Shown here piece by piece: positions 17,324 to 26,802 of a stretch of DNA of 64,000 bases. The position numbers and the translations under genes are program-made. The notes under the pieces were generated by a model that was not told where the DNA came from, ran no database searches, and saw only the letters and a program-made list of their open reading frames with translations. Positions within the stretch are counted from its first letter, which is position 1. Each line of letters begins with the position of its first letter. This stretch comes from Actinomycetota bacterium (GTDB lineage: Bacteria; Actinomycetota; Actinomycetes; S36-B12): the NCBI GenBank assembly GCA_016870515.1, contig VGBL01000004.1:85962-149961 (forward strand), written 5' to 3'.

Positions 17324-17628
17324 ACGAGCCACACCCCCGCGGGCGCGCCGCTGATCGTGCCGGACACCAGCAACCCCGGACCCCAGGCATGCTCACCGCG
17401 TGCGACCGCGCGTACGTCGTCCACCCGAAACACGCCGTCGCTGAGTACGAGTAGGAGCGACTCATCGTCAACACGGCCGGACATCAAGATGTCGGGGTAG
17501 TCCCAAGGGCGCGCGCGATGATCGAATGGGTCACCGTCGGTGCCCGTGAACACACCGCAGTGATGCTCGGGGCGTGTCAGCACGCCGGCGATCCAGCCCT
17601 CGAGGAGTGCGCGGCTGGCGGGGTCCAC
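17320..17628 (-). CDS. hypothetical protein
   Basis: 102 residues from a GTG start at 17628, seven bases after the CDGSH gene stop on the same strand. I do not recognise the family. Codon composition looks coding. The sequence has an acidic, aromatic centre (HRARPWDYPDILMSG) and a C-terminal strand-rich part (LLLVLSDGVFRVDDVRAVARG). No signal peptide or membrane segment. It is the last gene of a three-gene run with the CDGSH and flippase-like genes, and its stop overlaps the DUF554 stop. Confidence 0.5.
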   Translation of the reverse strand: MDPASRALLEGWIAGVLTRPEHHCGVFTGTDGDPFDHRARPWDYPDILMSGRVDDESLLLVLSDGVFRVDDVRAVARGEHAWGPGLLVSGTISGAPAGVWLV

Positions 17629-17635
17629 CGGGTGA

Positions 17636-17833
17636 CTAGGCCTCGATGTTGGACACGAAGCCGATCTTCTTGTGCGATCCGTCGCAGAAGGGCTTCTTCT
17701 CGGAGGCGCCGCAGCGGCAGAGATAGACCTTGTCGGCGCTGCGGATCTCGGTGCCATCGGAGGCGTTGACGCGGCAGGCGCCGGAGACCTCGAGGGGCCC
17801 ATCGACTAGGGGCGTGATGCTCACTTCACTCAT
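17636..17833 (-). CDS. CDGSH iron-sulfur domain protein
   Basis: 65 residues comprising one CDGSH zinc-finger-like domain: CRCGASEKKPFCDGSH supplies the three cysteines and one histidine that hold a redox-active [2Fe-2S] cluster. Single-domain bacterial members are small soluble proteins thought to take part in cluster transfer or electron transfer. It starts 9 bases after the stop of the large membrane protein, so both are in one transcript. Confidence 0.9.
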   Translation of the reverse strand: MSEVSITPLVDGPLEVSGACRVNASDGTEIRSADKVYLCRCGASEKKPFCDGSHKKIGFVSNIEA

Positions 17834-17842
17834 GCGGCGAAC

Positions 17843-20344
17843 CTACAGGTAGCCCTTCTTGGTGAGCCAATTGAACGATAGGTAGCCCGGCACGGTCGGG
17901 ATCCAGAAGGTCACCAGGCGGAACAGCAGCACGGACGACACGGCAAGGCCACCGGGAAGGCCGGCCGCGGTGAGGCCCGCGGCGAGCGCGGCCTCGACCG
18001 CGCCGAGTCCGCCGGGCGTGGGCGCCACCTGGCCGATGGTTGCACCGGCGAGGTAGACCACGGCGATGGCCGCGATGTTGGTATCGCCGCCGAAGGCACG
18101 CACACACGCGACGAGGCAGGCGATGTAGGCGGCGTTGAGCAGCAGGATGCCACCGATGCCCTCGACCAGCTTGGCGGGCCGCTGCGCGACCGTGATCAGT
18201 CGTGGCACGACCTCCCGCAGGAGCGGGCGCACGCGCCCGAAGACATAGCGGCGCAGGCGCGGGACCGCGAAGGCCGACAGGAAGAGGATCGCCACGGCGA
18301 TGACCGCGATCACCGCCCAGGCCGGCGGGTCGAAGGTGAAGTCTGCCTGCGTGCCCGCGGCGATGCCGAACCCGAGGAGGAGTAGCAGGTGCATGACGAA
18401 CGCCGCGACCTGCGACACGCCCACGCTCGCTCCCGCGAGAGCCGGGTGCAGCCCCGCCTTGGTAAGGAAGCGCAAATTGATCGCGACAGCGCCCAGGGTC
18501 GGGGGAGAGACAAGAGTGGCGAAGTCGCCGGCTACCTGCGCCATCATCGTGCGATGCAGCGGGATGCGCTCGGGCACGAAACCAACAAGCGACCAGGCTG
18601 CACCGACGTAGGTGACGAGCGAGGCGATGAAGGCGACGGCAAGCCACTCCAGCGATGCCGTGGCCAGGAGCTCGCCGAGGTCGACCTGGGCGAGTTGCGA
18701 CAGTAGGACGTAGGCGGCGATCGTGCCGACGACGATCATGATCAGGGTGCGCGGCTTGATGCGTTCGACGTCGATCTGCTCGATGGCGCCGTCGGGCCTG
18801 ATCTCCACCAGGGCATCGCGCAGATGGACCGTGAGGTCGCGCCGTTTGCGCATGGCCTTGCGCGTCACAGGATTGAAGGCGACCGGCTGCAGCACCGGCA
18901 GGGCACGGGCCAGGCTGTGCACGCCGAGCACGCGTCGGCCCGAGCGCACGGCCCGGTCGGGCCCGACCAGCATCGCCAGGGTGCACAGCAGCTCGGCGAC
19001 GTCGATGCGCATCGCCACGTCGCTGGCGGCGACAGAGCCGGACGACTCGCCCAGCAGCCAGATGTCACCGGAGCGGTCGCGCAGGAGGTGCTCGGCGGTG
19101 AGGCTGCGATGGGCCATTTGGTGCTCGTGCATGAGACGCATCGCGCGCCAGGCCCCCTCGAGATCGGCCTCGGTGATCTGATCACCCTCCAGATCGCTCA
19201 GTCGGGTGCCGACCGTGTATTCGTAGGCGAGGAGCGATGAGTCGGGACCGACCTCGCTGGTCAGGAGCAGTCGGGGCATGGGCGTGCCCGCCGTCTGCGC
19301 GGCGTAGGCCATGAGCGCTGCGTGGTCGAGTTCGCGGCGCATGTTGAAGGCGCCTCGGCTGGGCTCCTCGCGCAGCCGCAGCGACTTCCACGCGGCGTTG
19401 GCTAGGCCCGCGCCCTCCAGGTCTCGGTCGAGGACGACGACCTCGAGTGAGTCGCCGCTGCGCGTTGTCGCGACGTAGCGACGGCCCACGCTGGTCTGCC
19501 GGGAAGCACGCAGCATGGTGAGGGGATAGCCACCGCGCCCGAGTGCCTCGGCGACCTCGGTGCCGGAAGGACGGGTCGTCGGAGTGCCCAGGATGTAGCG
19601 GGCGAGCAGCCCCAGTCCCCAGCCCGCGAAGACCGAGATGAGCAGCCCGGCGACATTGGCGGTGCCGCTCAGGAGCGCCACGATGAGGAGGGAGGCGATG
19701 ACGATGCCGGATAGGACGTTCCAGGGGCGGCGTCCCATGAGGCGGGTGACCGTGATGAAGGCAACGAGGCCGCCGATGATGGGTGCGGTCGCCGACGTCT
19801 GGCTGCCGATGTTGCCGGTCAGCGCGGCGACCAGGCGGTCGCTGCCGTATTGCTCGACCAGGTATGACGCGAGGGTGAGCGCGATGACGGTGACGAGCAG
19901 GGCGATGAGCGCATCAAAGAGCTGACGCATGCGACGGCGAATGACGAGGCTGATGGCCGTCGCGATGGGCAGGCCGAGCAGGCCGATGCCACCGATGACA
20001 TTGAGGGCCAGGATCACGATCGACGGGAGGAGTTGGGCGCCGCCGGTGAGGTCCTCCTCGAGGCCCTCCGTGGTGCCGGTCGCGAAGTAGGCGATGAGCA
20101 CCGTCGCGGCGACGGCGGCGGCGGCGACGAGGAAGCGGGCAAGGTCGAGGGGTCGGCGCAGGCGACGGGGGATGACGCCGTCCTCGATGACCACGGTCGT
20201 AGAGGGTGCGGTGGCGGGGGGCGCCTCGGGGCGGGGCAGCGCCACCGTGGGCTGGGACTCCCCGGCGCCAGGCTCGGCGGCGCCATGGCGACTCCGGGCC
20301 GGCGTCGCCGGCTCCGTGCCCCGGGGGGCGGCCTCCTGCGTCAC
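17843..20344 (-). CDS. kinase-like plus flippase-like (LPG synthase TM region) membrane protein
   Basis: 833 residues from GTG at 20344. Order: a proline-rich cytosolic N-terminus (1-60), about seven membrane helices (70-250), a soluble protein kinase-like region (about 270-520; MRLMHEHQMAHRSLTAEHLL resembles a kinase catalytic loop with the Asp replaced, so probably inactive), then the UPF0104/lysylphosphatidylglycerol-synthase TM domain (about 530-825; PTPGGLGAVEAALAAGL). The MprF aminoacyltransferase domain is absent. Family members are proposed to flip or bind lipids; substrate unknown. Diverges from adnA over 78 bases. The co-transcribed CDGSH protein follows. Confidence 0.78.
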   Translation of the reverse strand: MTQEAAPRGTEPATPARSRHGAAEPGAGESQPTVALPRPEAPPATAPSTTVVIEDGVIPRRLRRPLDLARFLVAAAAVAATVLIAYFATGTTEGLEEDLTGGAQLLPSIVILALNVIGGIGLLGLPIATAISLVIRRRMRQLFDALIALLVTVIALTLASYLVEQYGSDRLVAALTGNIGSQTSATAPIIGGLVAFITVTRLMGRRPWNVLSGIVIASLLIVALLSGTANVAGLLISVFAGWGLGLLARYILGTPTTRPSGTEVAEALGRGGYPLTMLRASRQTSVGRRYVATTRSGDSLEVVVLDRDLEGAGLANAAWKSLRLREEPSRGAFNMRRELDHAALMAYAAQTAGTPMPRLLLTSEVGPDSSLLAYEYTVGTRLSDLEGDQITEADLEGAWRAMRLMHEHQMAHRSLTAEHLLRDRSGDIWLLGESSGSVAASDVAMRIDVAELLCTLAMLVGPDRAVRSGRRVLGVHSLARALPVLQPVAFNPVTRKAMRKRRDLTVHLRDALVEIRPDGAIEQIDVERIKPRTLIMIVVGTIAAYVLLSQLAQVDLGELLATASLEWLAVAFIASLVTYVGAAWSLVGFVPERIPLHRTMMAQVAGDFATLVSPPTLGAVAINLRFLTKAGLHPALAGASVGVSQVAAFVMHLLLLLGFGIAAGTQADFTFDPPAWAVIAVIAVAILFLSAFAVPRLRRYVFGRVRPLLREVVPRLITVAQRPAKLVEGIGGILLLNAAYIACLVACVRAFGGDTNIAAIAVVYLAGATIGQVAPTPGGLGAVEAALAAGLTAAGLPGGLAVSSVLLFRLVTFWIPTVPGYLSFNWLTKKGYL

Positions 20345-20422
20345 CCCTCGATGGTCCCAGACGACGGCCCCCGGACCAGCCATGGCGGGTAGACCGTCAC
20401 ACCCTCCTGGTGGGATGAGGGC

Positions 20423-23400
20423 GTGGTGGCCCCGGTGATCCTGCGCACGCCGCCCCCGCCTGCCGCCCATCCGGTCCTCGACCCGGCCCAGCAGCGCGTG
20501 GTCGAGCACCGCAGCGGCTCCCTGATCGCCTTGGGAGCGCCGGGCACCGGCAGGTCGCTCACCTTGGTCGAGTCAGTGGCCGCCCGACTGGCCGAGGGCG
20601 TGCCCGCCGAGGCGATCCTCGTGCTGGCCTTCGATCGCACGTCCGCCCGCGATCTGCGAGATCGCATCGCCGCTCGCGGGGGCGGTGGGGCAATGCCCAC
20701 CGTCACGACATTCCACGCCTTCGCCTTCTCGATGGTCACGCGCGCCATGGCCCAGCATCCCGATGCCCTGCTCCCGCGCCTGCTCTCCGGTGCCGAAGAA
20801 GACGTGCGCATCCGGGAGCTGCTCCTTGGCGCAGTGGCCGACGGTGAGATCGACTGGCCGGAGGAGCTCACGGTTGCACTTCCTACCCTCGGATTCGCCA
20901 ACGACGTGCGTGCCTTCCTCGCCCGCGTCCGCGAACTCGCGATCGATCCGGCCGAGCTCGTCGAGGCTGGCCATGCCCTCGGGCATCCGGTCTGGCCCGC
21001 ACTCGCACGATTCGCCGAGATGGAAGACGAGGTCATGGCACTCGAGGGCGTGATCGACTACAGCCGGCTCATCTCCCTCGCCGGCCAGATTGCCGCCAGC
21101 CCCGAGGCGGCGCCGCTTCGCTCATCCCTGCAGTGCGTCTACGTCGACGACGCCCACGAGGCCGACCCGCTGCAGGTGCGACTCATCCAGGCGCTGGCCA
21201 CGCCGTGCGTGGTGGCCTTCACCGATCCTGACACCAGCGTCTACCGCTTCCGGGGAGCCGATCGCGAGGCGATCTTCCGCCTCAGCGACGCGCAGGTCGT
21301 CGTCCTCGACCAATGCCATCGCGGCGGGCCCCGACTGCGGGCCGCGATAGCGGCGGTCCAGCGCGGCACCGCGCTGGCTGCCCTCCCGGCCGACACCCTG
21401 CGCCGCTACCGCTCGCCGGCCGCGGGCGACACCGACGATGCCGTTTCGGTGATCTCTTACGACTCCGCGGGCGATCTCGCCGCCCACGTCGGGCACGCCC
21501 TGCGTCAACGCCATCTTGCTGGCATGTCGTGGCGCCAGATGGCGGTTCTCGTGCGCGGCAAGGGCGACGTCGATCTCATGCGCCGCTCGCTCGGCATGGC
21601 CGGCGTACCCGCACGTGTCCTGTCCGACGACGTGCCCCTGCGCGCCGAACCCGCCGTCGCCGTCCTGCTGACGGCCCTCGAGGCCGCGCTCGATCCTGGC
21701 TCCCTGGCACCCGAGGTCGCGGTCGAGGTCATCTGCGGCCCGCTCGGTTCGATCGATCCGGTCGACCTTCGGGTGCTCATGCGTGCGCTGCGGCGTTCCT
21801 TTCGCCAAGCGCATCCCGCTTCGCAGGCGCCGGCCGGCACCCTCCTGCTGGTCGCGGAGTTCCGCCGGGCGATCCAGGGCGAGTCGGCGACCTCCGTCAA
21901 CGACGAGGCGGTCCCCGTCCTCCAACGCGTGCGGCGAGTCGGCGAACTCCTGGGCGCAGCTAGGCGCCAGGCCCTCGACGGTGCCTTGCCGGGTGACATC
22001 CTGTGGATCCTGTGGCAGGGATCCGGCGATGAGCGCTCCTGGCCCGAGCGACTTCGACGCGCTGCCCTGAGTGGTCACCGGCCGTCGAGCCACGACCTCG
22101 ACGCTGTCGGCGCGCTCTTCGACGCTGCCGAGCGATTCAGCGAGCGCTACGCCGGCGTCGTGGGAGCCCCGGCGTTCCTGGCATCGCTGACCAGCCAGCG
22201 CGTTCCGGCCGAGGCGGTGTCCGCGCGCGAAGCCGACTCGCACGCGGTCGTGATCGCCACGGCGCATCTCACCGTTGGGCGATCGTGGGACCACGTCACC
22301 ATCGTGGGAGCACAGGAGGGCGCCTGGCCATCGCTGCGCGGTCGTTCGAGCGTGCTGCACATCGAGCAGCTCGATGCGATCGTCAGTGGCACGGCGTTCG
22401 ACTCGCACGCACTCGCCCGACACGAGGCCGCACAGCAGGTTGCCGAAGAGCGCCGGCTCTTCGCGCTCGCCCTGTCCCGTGCCAGTCGCAGCGTGTGCGT
22501 CGCCGTGGTTGCCGCCGAGCAACTGACGGGAGATCAGCCCAGTCGCTTCGTCGACGACCTGGGCGTGGCCGTCGAGCATGCGGCGGGTCGTCCACCGCGA
22601 CCTCTGACTCTCGAGGGGCTCGTGGCCGAACTCCGCACGGTGGCGCAGGACCCGGCGTCGAGTGAGGCCCTGCGCATCGAAGCCGCCCGGCGACTGGCCG
22701 GCCTGTCGGACGCGGCAGAGCCGCCGCCACCAGATCAGGGGGAGCGCCTCGCACCGCTCGCCGATCCCGCCGCGTGGTGGGGGCTGCTCGATCGCACAAC
22801 GGGTGTCGCTCCCGTGCGCCCGGCTGATCTGCCTGTCGCCCTGTCGGCATCCACGCTCGAGGGCCTGCAGGCGTGTCCACGACGGTGGTTCCTCCAACGC
22901 GAGGTGCATGCCGACTCACCGCGATCTGACGCGCTGTCCTTCGGATCGATCGTCCACGCACTCGCCGAGGCGGTGGCGCGAGGAGAGCTGCCAGCCGACC
23001 CCGAGGTGCTGGTGGCCCGCGCCGAGCTCGTGTGGCCGCACCTTGCCTTTGAGGCGCCATGGCGCAGCGATGCCGAACGCCTGGCGCTGCTCCAGGTGAT
23101 GCGTCGATTCTGCGACTACCACCGCACGTCCCAACGCACTGTGGCTGCATCCGAGCAACGCTTCGAGGTGTCGCTTCCACTCGCTTCGATCGACGGCGAG
23201 CTCCTCGATGTCGACGCGTCCGTCGTCGTGCGCGGGGCGATCGACCGCGTGGAGGTCGACGACGATGGCCGTGCCTATGCTGTCGACCTCAAGACGGGTA
23301 AGGCAGCGCCCTCCAAGGCAACCCTTGCCCAGCATGCGCAACTGGCCCTCTACCAGGCTGCGATCCTTGGCGGCGGACTCGAGGATGTACTGGGCCCCGA

Positions 23401-23656
23401 TGCCGAGCCCGGCGGGGCCAGCCTGGTGCAGCTGCGCATCGAGTCATCGCGTTCGCCGGGTGTGGCCAAGGTCCAGGAGCAGGCCGCGCTGCCGTGTGAT
23501 GACCCAGCCGAGGCCCCGATCGTCGAGGCCCTTCGCTCGGCGGTCATCCAGGTGCGGTCGGAGTCCTTCGAGGCTGTCCCGTCCGGTGAGTGCCGACGTT
23601 GCAGGTTCTCGGCCACGTGCCCGGCCCAGCCCATGGCGCAGGAGGTGCTGCCATGA
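20423..23656 (+). CDS. adnA: AdnA-like helicase-nuclease subunit
   Basis: 1077 residues. N-terminal UvrD/SF1 motor and C-terminal RecB-like nuclease. The nuclease has VDLKTGK (near 953) and QLALYQ, plus one cysteine in LQACPRRWF (near 816) and CRRCRFSATC at the end, forming an AddB-type Fe-S staple. The motor looks degenerate: motif I is GAPGTGRS with Arg for the essential Lys (residue 44), and motif II reads VDDAH instead of DExQ. AdnA-AdnB heterodimers resect double-strand breaks in mycobacteria, with AdnB as lead motor. Position upstream of, and 4-nt overlap with, the intact partner confirms the assignment. GTG start. Confidence 0.9.
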   Translation: MVAPVILRTPPPPAAHPVLDPAQQRVVEHRSGSLIALGAPGTGRSLTLVESVAARLAEGVPAEAILVLAFDRTSARDLRDRIAARGGGGAMPTVTTFHAFAFSMVTRAMAQHPDALLPRLLSGAEEDVRIRELLLGAVADGEIDWPEELTVALPTLGFANDVRAFLARVRELAIDPAELVEAGHALGHPVWPALARFAEMEDEVMALEGVIDYSRLISLAGQIAASPEAAPLRSSLQCVYVDDAHEADPLQVRLIQALATPCVVAFTDPDTSVYRFRGADREAIFRLSDAQVVVLDQCHRGGPRLRAAIAAVQRGTALAALPADTLRRYRSPAAGDTDDAVSVISYDSAGDLAAHVGHALRQRHLAGMSWRQMAVLVRGKGDVDLMRRSLGMAGVPARVLSDDVPLRAEPAVAVLLTALEAALDPGSLAPEVAVEVICGPLGSIDPVDLRVLMRALRRSFRQAHPASQAPAGTLLLVAEFRRAIQGESATSVNDEAVPVLQRVRRVGELLGAARRQALDGALPGDILWILWQGSGDERSWPERLRRAALSGHRPSSHDLDAVGALFDAAERFSERYAGVVGAPAFLASLTSQRVPAEAVSAREADSHAVVIATAHLTVGRSWDHVTIVGAQEGAWPSLRGRSSVLHIEQLDAIVSGTAFDSHALARHEAAQQVAEERRLFALALSRASRSVCVAVVAAEQLTGDQPSRFVDDLGVAVEHAAGRPPRPLTLEGLVAELRTVAQDPASSEALRIEAARRLAGLSDAAEPPPPDQGERLAPLADPAAWWGLLDRTTGVAPVRPADLPVALSASTLEGLQACPRRWFLQREVHADSPRSDALSFGSIVHALAEAVARGELPADPEVLVARAELVWPHLAFEAPWRSDAERLALLQVMRRFCDYHRTSQRTVAASEQRFEVSLPLASIDGELLDVDASVVVRGAIDRVEVDDDGRAYAVDLKTGKAAPSKATLAQHAQLALYQAAILGGGLEDVLGPDAEPGGASLVQLRIESSRSPGVAKVQEQAALPCDDPAEAPIVEALRSAVIQVRSESFEAVPSGECRRCRFSATCPAQPMAQEVLP

Positions 23657-26600
23657 GCGATGCACGCGTACGCATCCAGACTCTCCTTGGTCATCCCCTC
23701 AGCGACGAGCAGTGGATGGCCGTAAGCGCGCCCCTCGAGCCGGCCGCCATCGTCGCGGGTGCGGGCTCGGGCAAGACGACGGTCATGGCCGCGCGCGTGG
23801 CATGGCTCGTGATCGAGGGCTACGCGCCGCCCGATGGCGTGCTCGGGCTGACCTTCACCAACAAGGCAGCGGCTGAATTGCTCTCGCGCAGTCGACGATT
23901 CCTCCTGGCCGCTCAAGACCACGGGTGGATCGATGCCGAGGCCGTGCTCGAGCCTGCCGTGTCCACCTACCACTCCTTCGCGGCCCGCCTTCTGATCGAC
24001 CACGGCGTGCTGGTCGGGCTCGAGCCCGGTGCCGAGGTGCTTGCCCACGGGGCGCGCGAGGCCCTGGCCGCTCAGGTCGTTCGTGCGACTACGCTTCCCC
24101 TTGCCGATCGAGGTCGCGCGATGGCGTCGGTGATCTCGTCGACACTGCGCTTCGACGATGCGCTGACCGAGCTCGATCTCACCCCGGCAGAGGTGCTCGA
24201 GGATGCGTGCGCGCTCATCTGCGGCCTCGAGGCGTTGCCGAAGCGGCAAAGGATCGGCGACCAAATGCTCGAGGCTGCCCGCATGCGTGCGGCCCTGTGC
24301 GGTCTCGTCGATGAGTTCCGTGCCGCCAAGCGATCGCGGCAGGTCCTCGACTTCGCAGATCAGGTGCGGTGGGCCCTGGCGATCGTCCGGCAGTCGAGTG
24401 ATGTGCGCACCCAGCTTCGGGGGCGCTATCCATGCGTCCTGCTCGACGAATACCAAGACACCTCCGTCGCCCAGCGGCTGCTTCTGCAGACGGCATTCGG
24501 CGACGGCCATCCGGTCACGGCCGTGGGCGATCCCTGCCAGGCCATCTACGAGTGGCGTGGCGCCACCGTCGACAACCTCGATCGATTCCCGGCCCACTTC
24601 CCCCGTGTCGTCGACGGCGTGCCGTCCCGGGCACTGCGCTATTCCCTTGCCGACAATCGACGCTCGGGCCCGCTCATCCTCGACCTGGCCAACCACGTGG
24701 CCGCGCCGTTGCGCGCGATTCACGCTGGCGTCGAGCCCTTGACGGCGGCGTCGTCTGGTCGGGGCCGAGGGGATGTCAGGTGCGCACTCCTGCCGACGGT
24801 GGTCGACGAAACGTCGTGGGTGGCCGACGAGGTCCAGCGACTTTATGCCGCGCACGGTGCGTGGCGAGGGATCGCCATCCTCTCCCGCCGCGCGGAGACC
24901 CTGGTCGACATCGACCGAGAGCTGCGTCTGCGCACAGTGCCCACTCACCTCGTCGGAGTGGCAGGGCTCCTCGACGTGCCCGTCGTTGCCGAAGTGCGCG
25001 CGATCCTCGAGGTGCTGGACGATCCCACTGCCAATGCCGCCTGTCTGCGACTCCTCGAAGGTCCACGCTGGAGGCTCGGCGTCCGCGATCTGGCCGCACT
25101 AGGCCGGTTGGCGTCGCCCGATCGCGAGTCGCTCGACGCGGGTCAAGGGGTCGATAGCCGGCTTCGCGCTGCCATCCTGGGCACCGACCCCACGGACCTC
25201 GCGAGCCTGCCCGAAGCGATCGACCGCGCAGCGGCCGGGGCGGGTGCCGATATCTCGCCCCAGGCACGCGATCGTCTGGTGCGCCTATCGGCCGAGCTCT
25301 CGCTGCTCCGACGACATCGCGATGACCCTGCGGCCGAACTCATCTCTCGTGTGCTGCGCATCACCGGTCTTGGCGTCGAGATGGCCATCGGTCCCGCCGA
25401 CGAGGCCGCCGAACGCGCGCGCGCCATGTCGGCCTTCCGCGAGCTCGCTGCGCGATTCCCCGTCTGTGTCGGCGGCGCACGCTCGACGCTGGGAGCCTTC
25501 CTGGCACGCCTTCGCGAGGCGGAGCAATTCGATGCCTGTCCCACCCTTGACGACCTGCCCCGAGGCGACGCCGTCGTGCTCATGACCATCCACAAGGCCA
25601 AGGGACTTGAGTTCGCGCACGTGATCGTTCCGGGGAGTTGCGATGGCATCTTCCCCGGCACGGGGCGCGATCGGTGGCCGACCAACGCCCAGGTGGTCCC
25701 CTGGCCGCTACGCGATGGCGCCCCGGCTGCGCTGACGGCCTTCCCCGATCCCGTCGGCGGGCCGACCTCGACAAGCCACCGTGAATTCCTGCGGGCGAGC
25801 GGCGACCTGGAGCGAGCGGAGGAGCGGCGCCTGGCCTACGTCGCCTTCACGCGCGCCGAGCGCACCCTCGCCGTCAGCGGCCACTGGTGGGGGCCATCGC
25901 AGACCACCCCGCGAGGTCCGGGTGAGTTTCTCGGCGAGGTTCACCAGTGGTGCCTCGAGGGAGCTGGAGACGTCGCCGTCTGGGCGCCTCCGCCCGTCGA
26001 CGGCGACCTCAATCCGCTCGTGGCCGAGCGGGCGGCAGCCTGGCCACGCGAGCCCGACCCGCACGTCCAGGCCTCGCGCCAGCATGCCGCCGATCTGGTA
26101 GCGCGGGCGCGCGACGATGGTCTTGCGTCACTGCCGCTGACACCCGCCGAAGCCGCGACGGTGGCCGACTGGGACAACACAACGCACCGCCTCCTCGAAG
26201 AGGAGCGCATCGCTCGGCGCGCCCGTGAGATCGAGCTGCCCTTCGCCCTCTCGGTCAGCGACGTCGTTCGCCTTCACGACGATCCTGATGCGTTCGCCCT
26301 CGACCTGGCGCGACCCATGCCGCGCCAGCCGTCCGCGGCGGCACGCCGCGGCACAGCACTCCACTCCTGGATCGAGGGCCAGTACGCCGTGCAGACCCTG
26401 TTCGATCTCGACGACCTCGACAGCGCCGATGCCCTGGCGACCGACGCCGAGCTCGAGCGACTTCGCCGGGCCTTCCTCAGCACGCCATATGCGCTGCGTG
26501 CCCCTCTGGCGGTGGAGGCGCCGTTCGCGATCGTGCTGGGAGGTCGACTCGTCCGCGGACGCATCGATGCTGTCTTCGCGGGCCCGCACGGCCGAGTGGA

Positions 26601-26802
26601 GATCGTCGACTGGAAGTCCGGGGGCCCGGGCGGGCTCCGCGACCTTCAGCTCGCGATCTATCGAGTGGCATGGTCCGAGGCCGTTGGCACACCGCTCGAC
26701 CGCATCGAGGCGTCCTTCGTCCTGGTGGGCACCGGCGAGGTCGTCTCTCCAGCGCGCCTACCCGACCGAGCGGAGTTAGATCGCATGCTCAGCGGTCCGT
26801 GA
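23653..26802 (+). CDS. adnB: AdnB-like helicase-nuclease subunit
   Basis: 1049 residues. Complete SF1 motor: GAGSGKTT (residue 36 onward), LTFTNKAA, LLDEYQDTS, MTIHKAKGLEF and VAFTRAE. C-terminal RecB-like nuclease with EIVDWKSGG (near 985) and LQLAIYR, no Fe-S cysteines. It pairs with AdnA to unwind and degrade DNA ends for recombination. ATG at 23653 overlaps the AdnA stop as ATGA, which decides the start and implies coupled synthesis. The 3' end overlaps the convergent acyltransferase by 14 bases. Confidence 0.92.
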   Translation: MSDARVRIQTLLGHPLSDEQWMAVSAPLEPAAIVAGAGSGKTTVMAARVAWLVIEGYAPPDGVLGLTFTNKAAAELLSRSRRFLLAAQDHGWIDAEAVLEPAVSTYHSFAARLLIDHGVLVGLEPGAEVLAHGAREALAAQVVRATTLPLADRGRAMASVISSTLRFDDALTELDLTPAEVLEDACALICGLEALPKRQRIGDQMLEAARMRAALCGLVDEFRAAKRSRQVLDFADQVRWALAIVRQSSDVRTQLRGRYPCVLLDEYQDTSVAQRLLLQTAFGDGHPVTAVGDPCQAIYEWRGATVDNLDRFPAHFPRVVDGVPSRALRYSLADNRRSGPLILDLANHVAAPLRAIHAGVEPLTAASSGRGRGDVRCALLPTVVDETSWVADEVQRLYAAHGAWRGIAILSRRAETLVDIDRELRLRTVPTHLVGVAGLLDVPVVAEVRAILEVLDDPTANAACLRLLEGPRWRLGVRDLAALGRLASPDRESLDAGQGVDSRLRAAILGTDPTDLASLPEAIDRAAAGAGADISPQARDRLVRLSAELSLLRRHRDDPAAELISRVLRITGLGVEMAIGPADEAAERARAMSAFRELAARFPVCVGGARSTLGAFLARLREAEQFDACPTLDDLPRGDAVVLMTIHKAKGLEFAHVIVPGSCDGIFPGTGRDRWPTNAQVVPWPLRDGAPAALTAFPDPVGGPTSTSHREFLRASGDLERAEERRLAYVAFTRAERTLAVSGHWWGPSQTTPRGPGEFLGEVHQWCLEGAGDVAVWAPPPVDGDLNPLVAERAAAWPREPDPHVQASRQHAADLVARARDDGLASLPLTPAEAATVADWDNTTHRLLEEERIARRAREIELPFALSVSDVVRLHDDPDAFALDLARPMPRQPSAAARRGTALHSWIEGQYAVQTLFDLDDLDSADALATDAELERLRRAFLSTPYALRAPLAVEAPFAIVLGGRLVRGRIDAVFAGPHGRVEIVDWKSGGPGGLRDLQLAIYRVAWSEAVGTPLDRIEASFVLVGTGEVVSPARLPDRAELDRMLSGP

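Noticed and set aside
21122..22909. 595-residue minus-strand open frame inside adnA
   Set aside because: Antisense shadow of high-GC coding DNA; no domain motifs and the plus-strand AdnA is certain.
23350..24948. 532-residue minus-strand open frame across adnA/adnB
   Set aside because: Same shadow effect; lies opposite conserved helicase motifs and has no recognisable domain.
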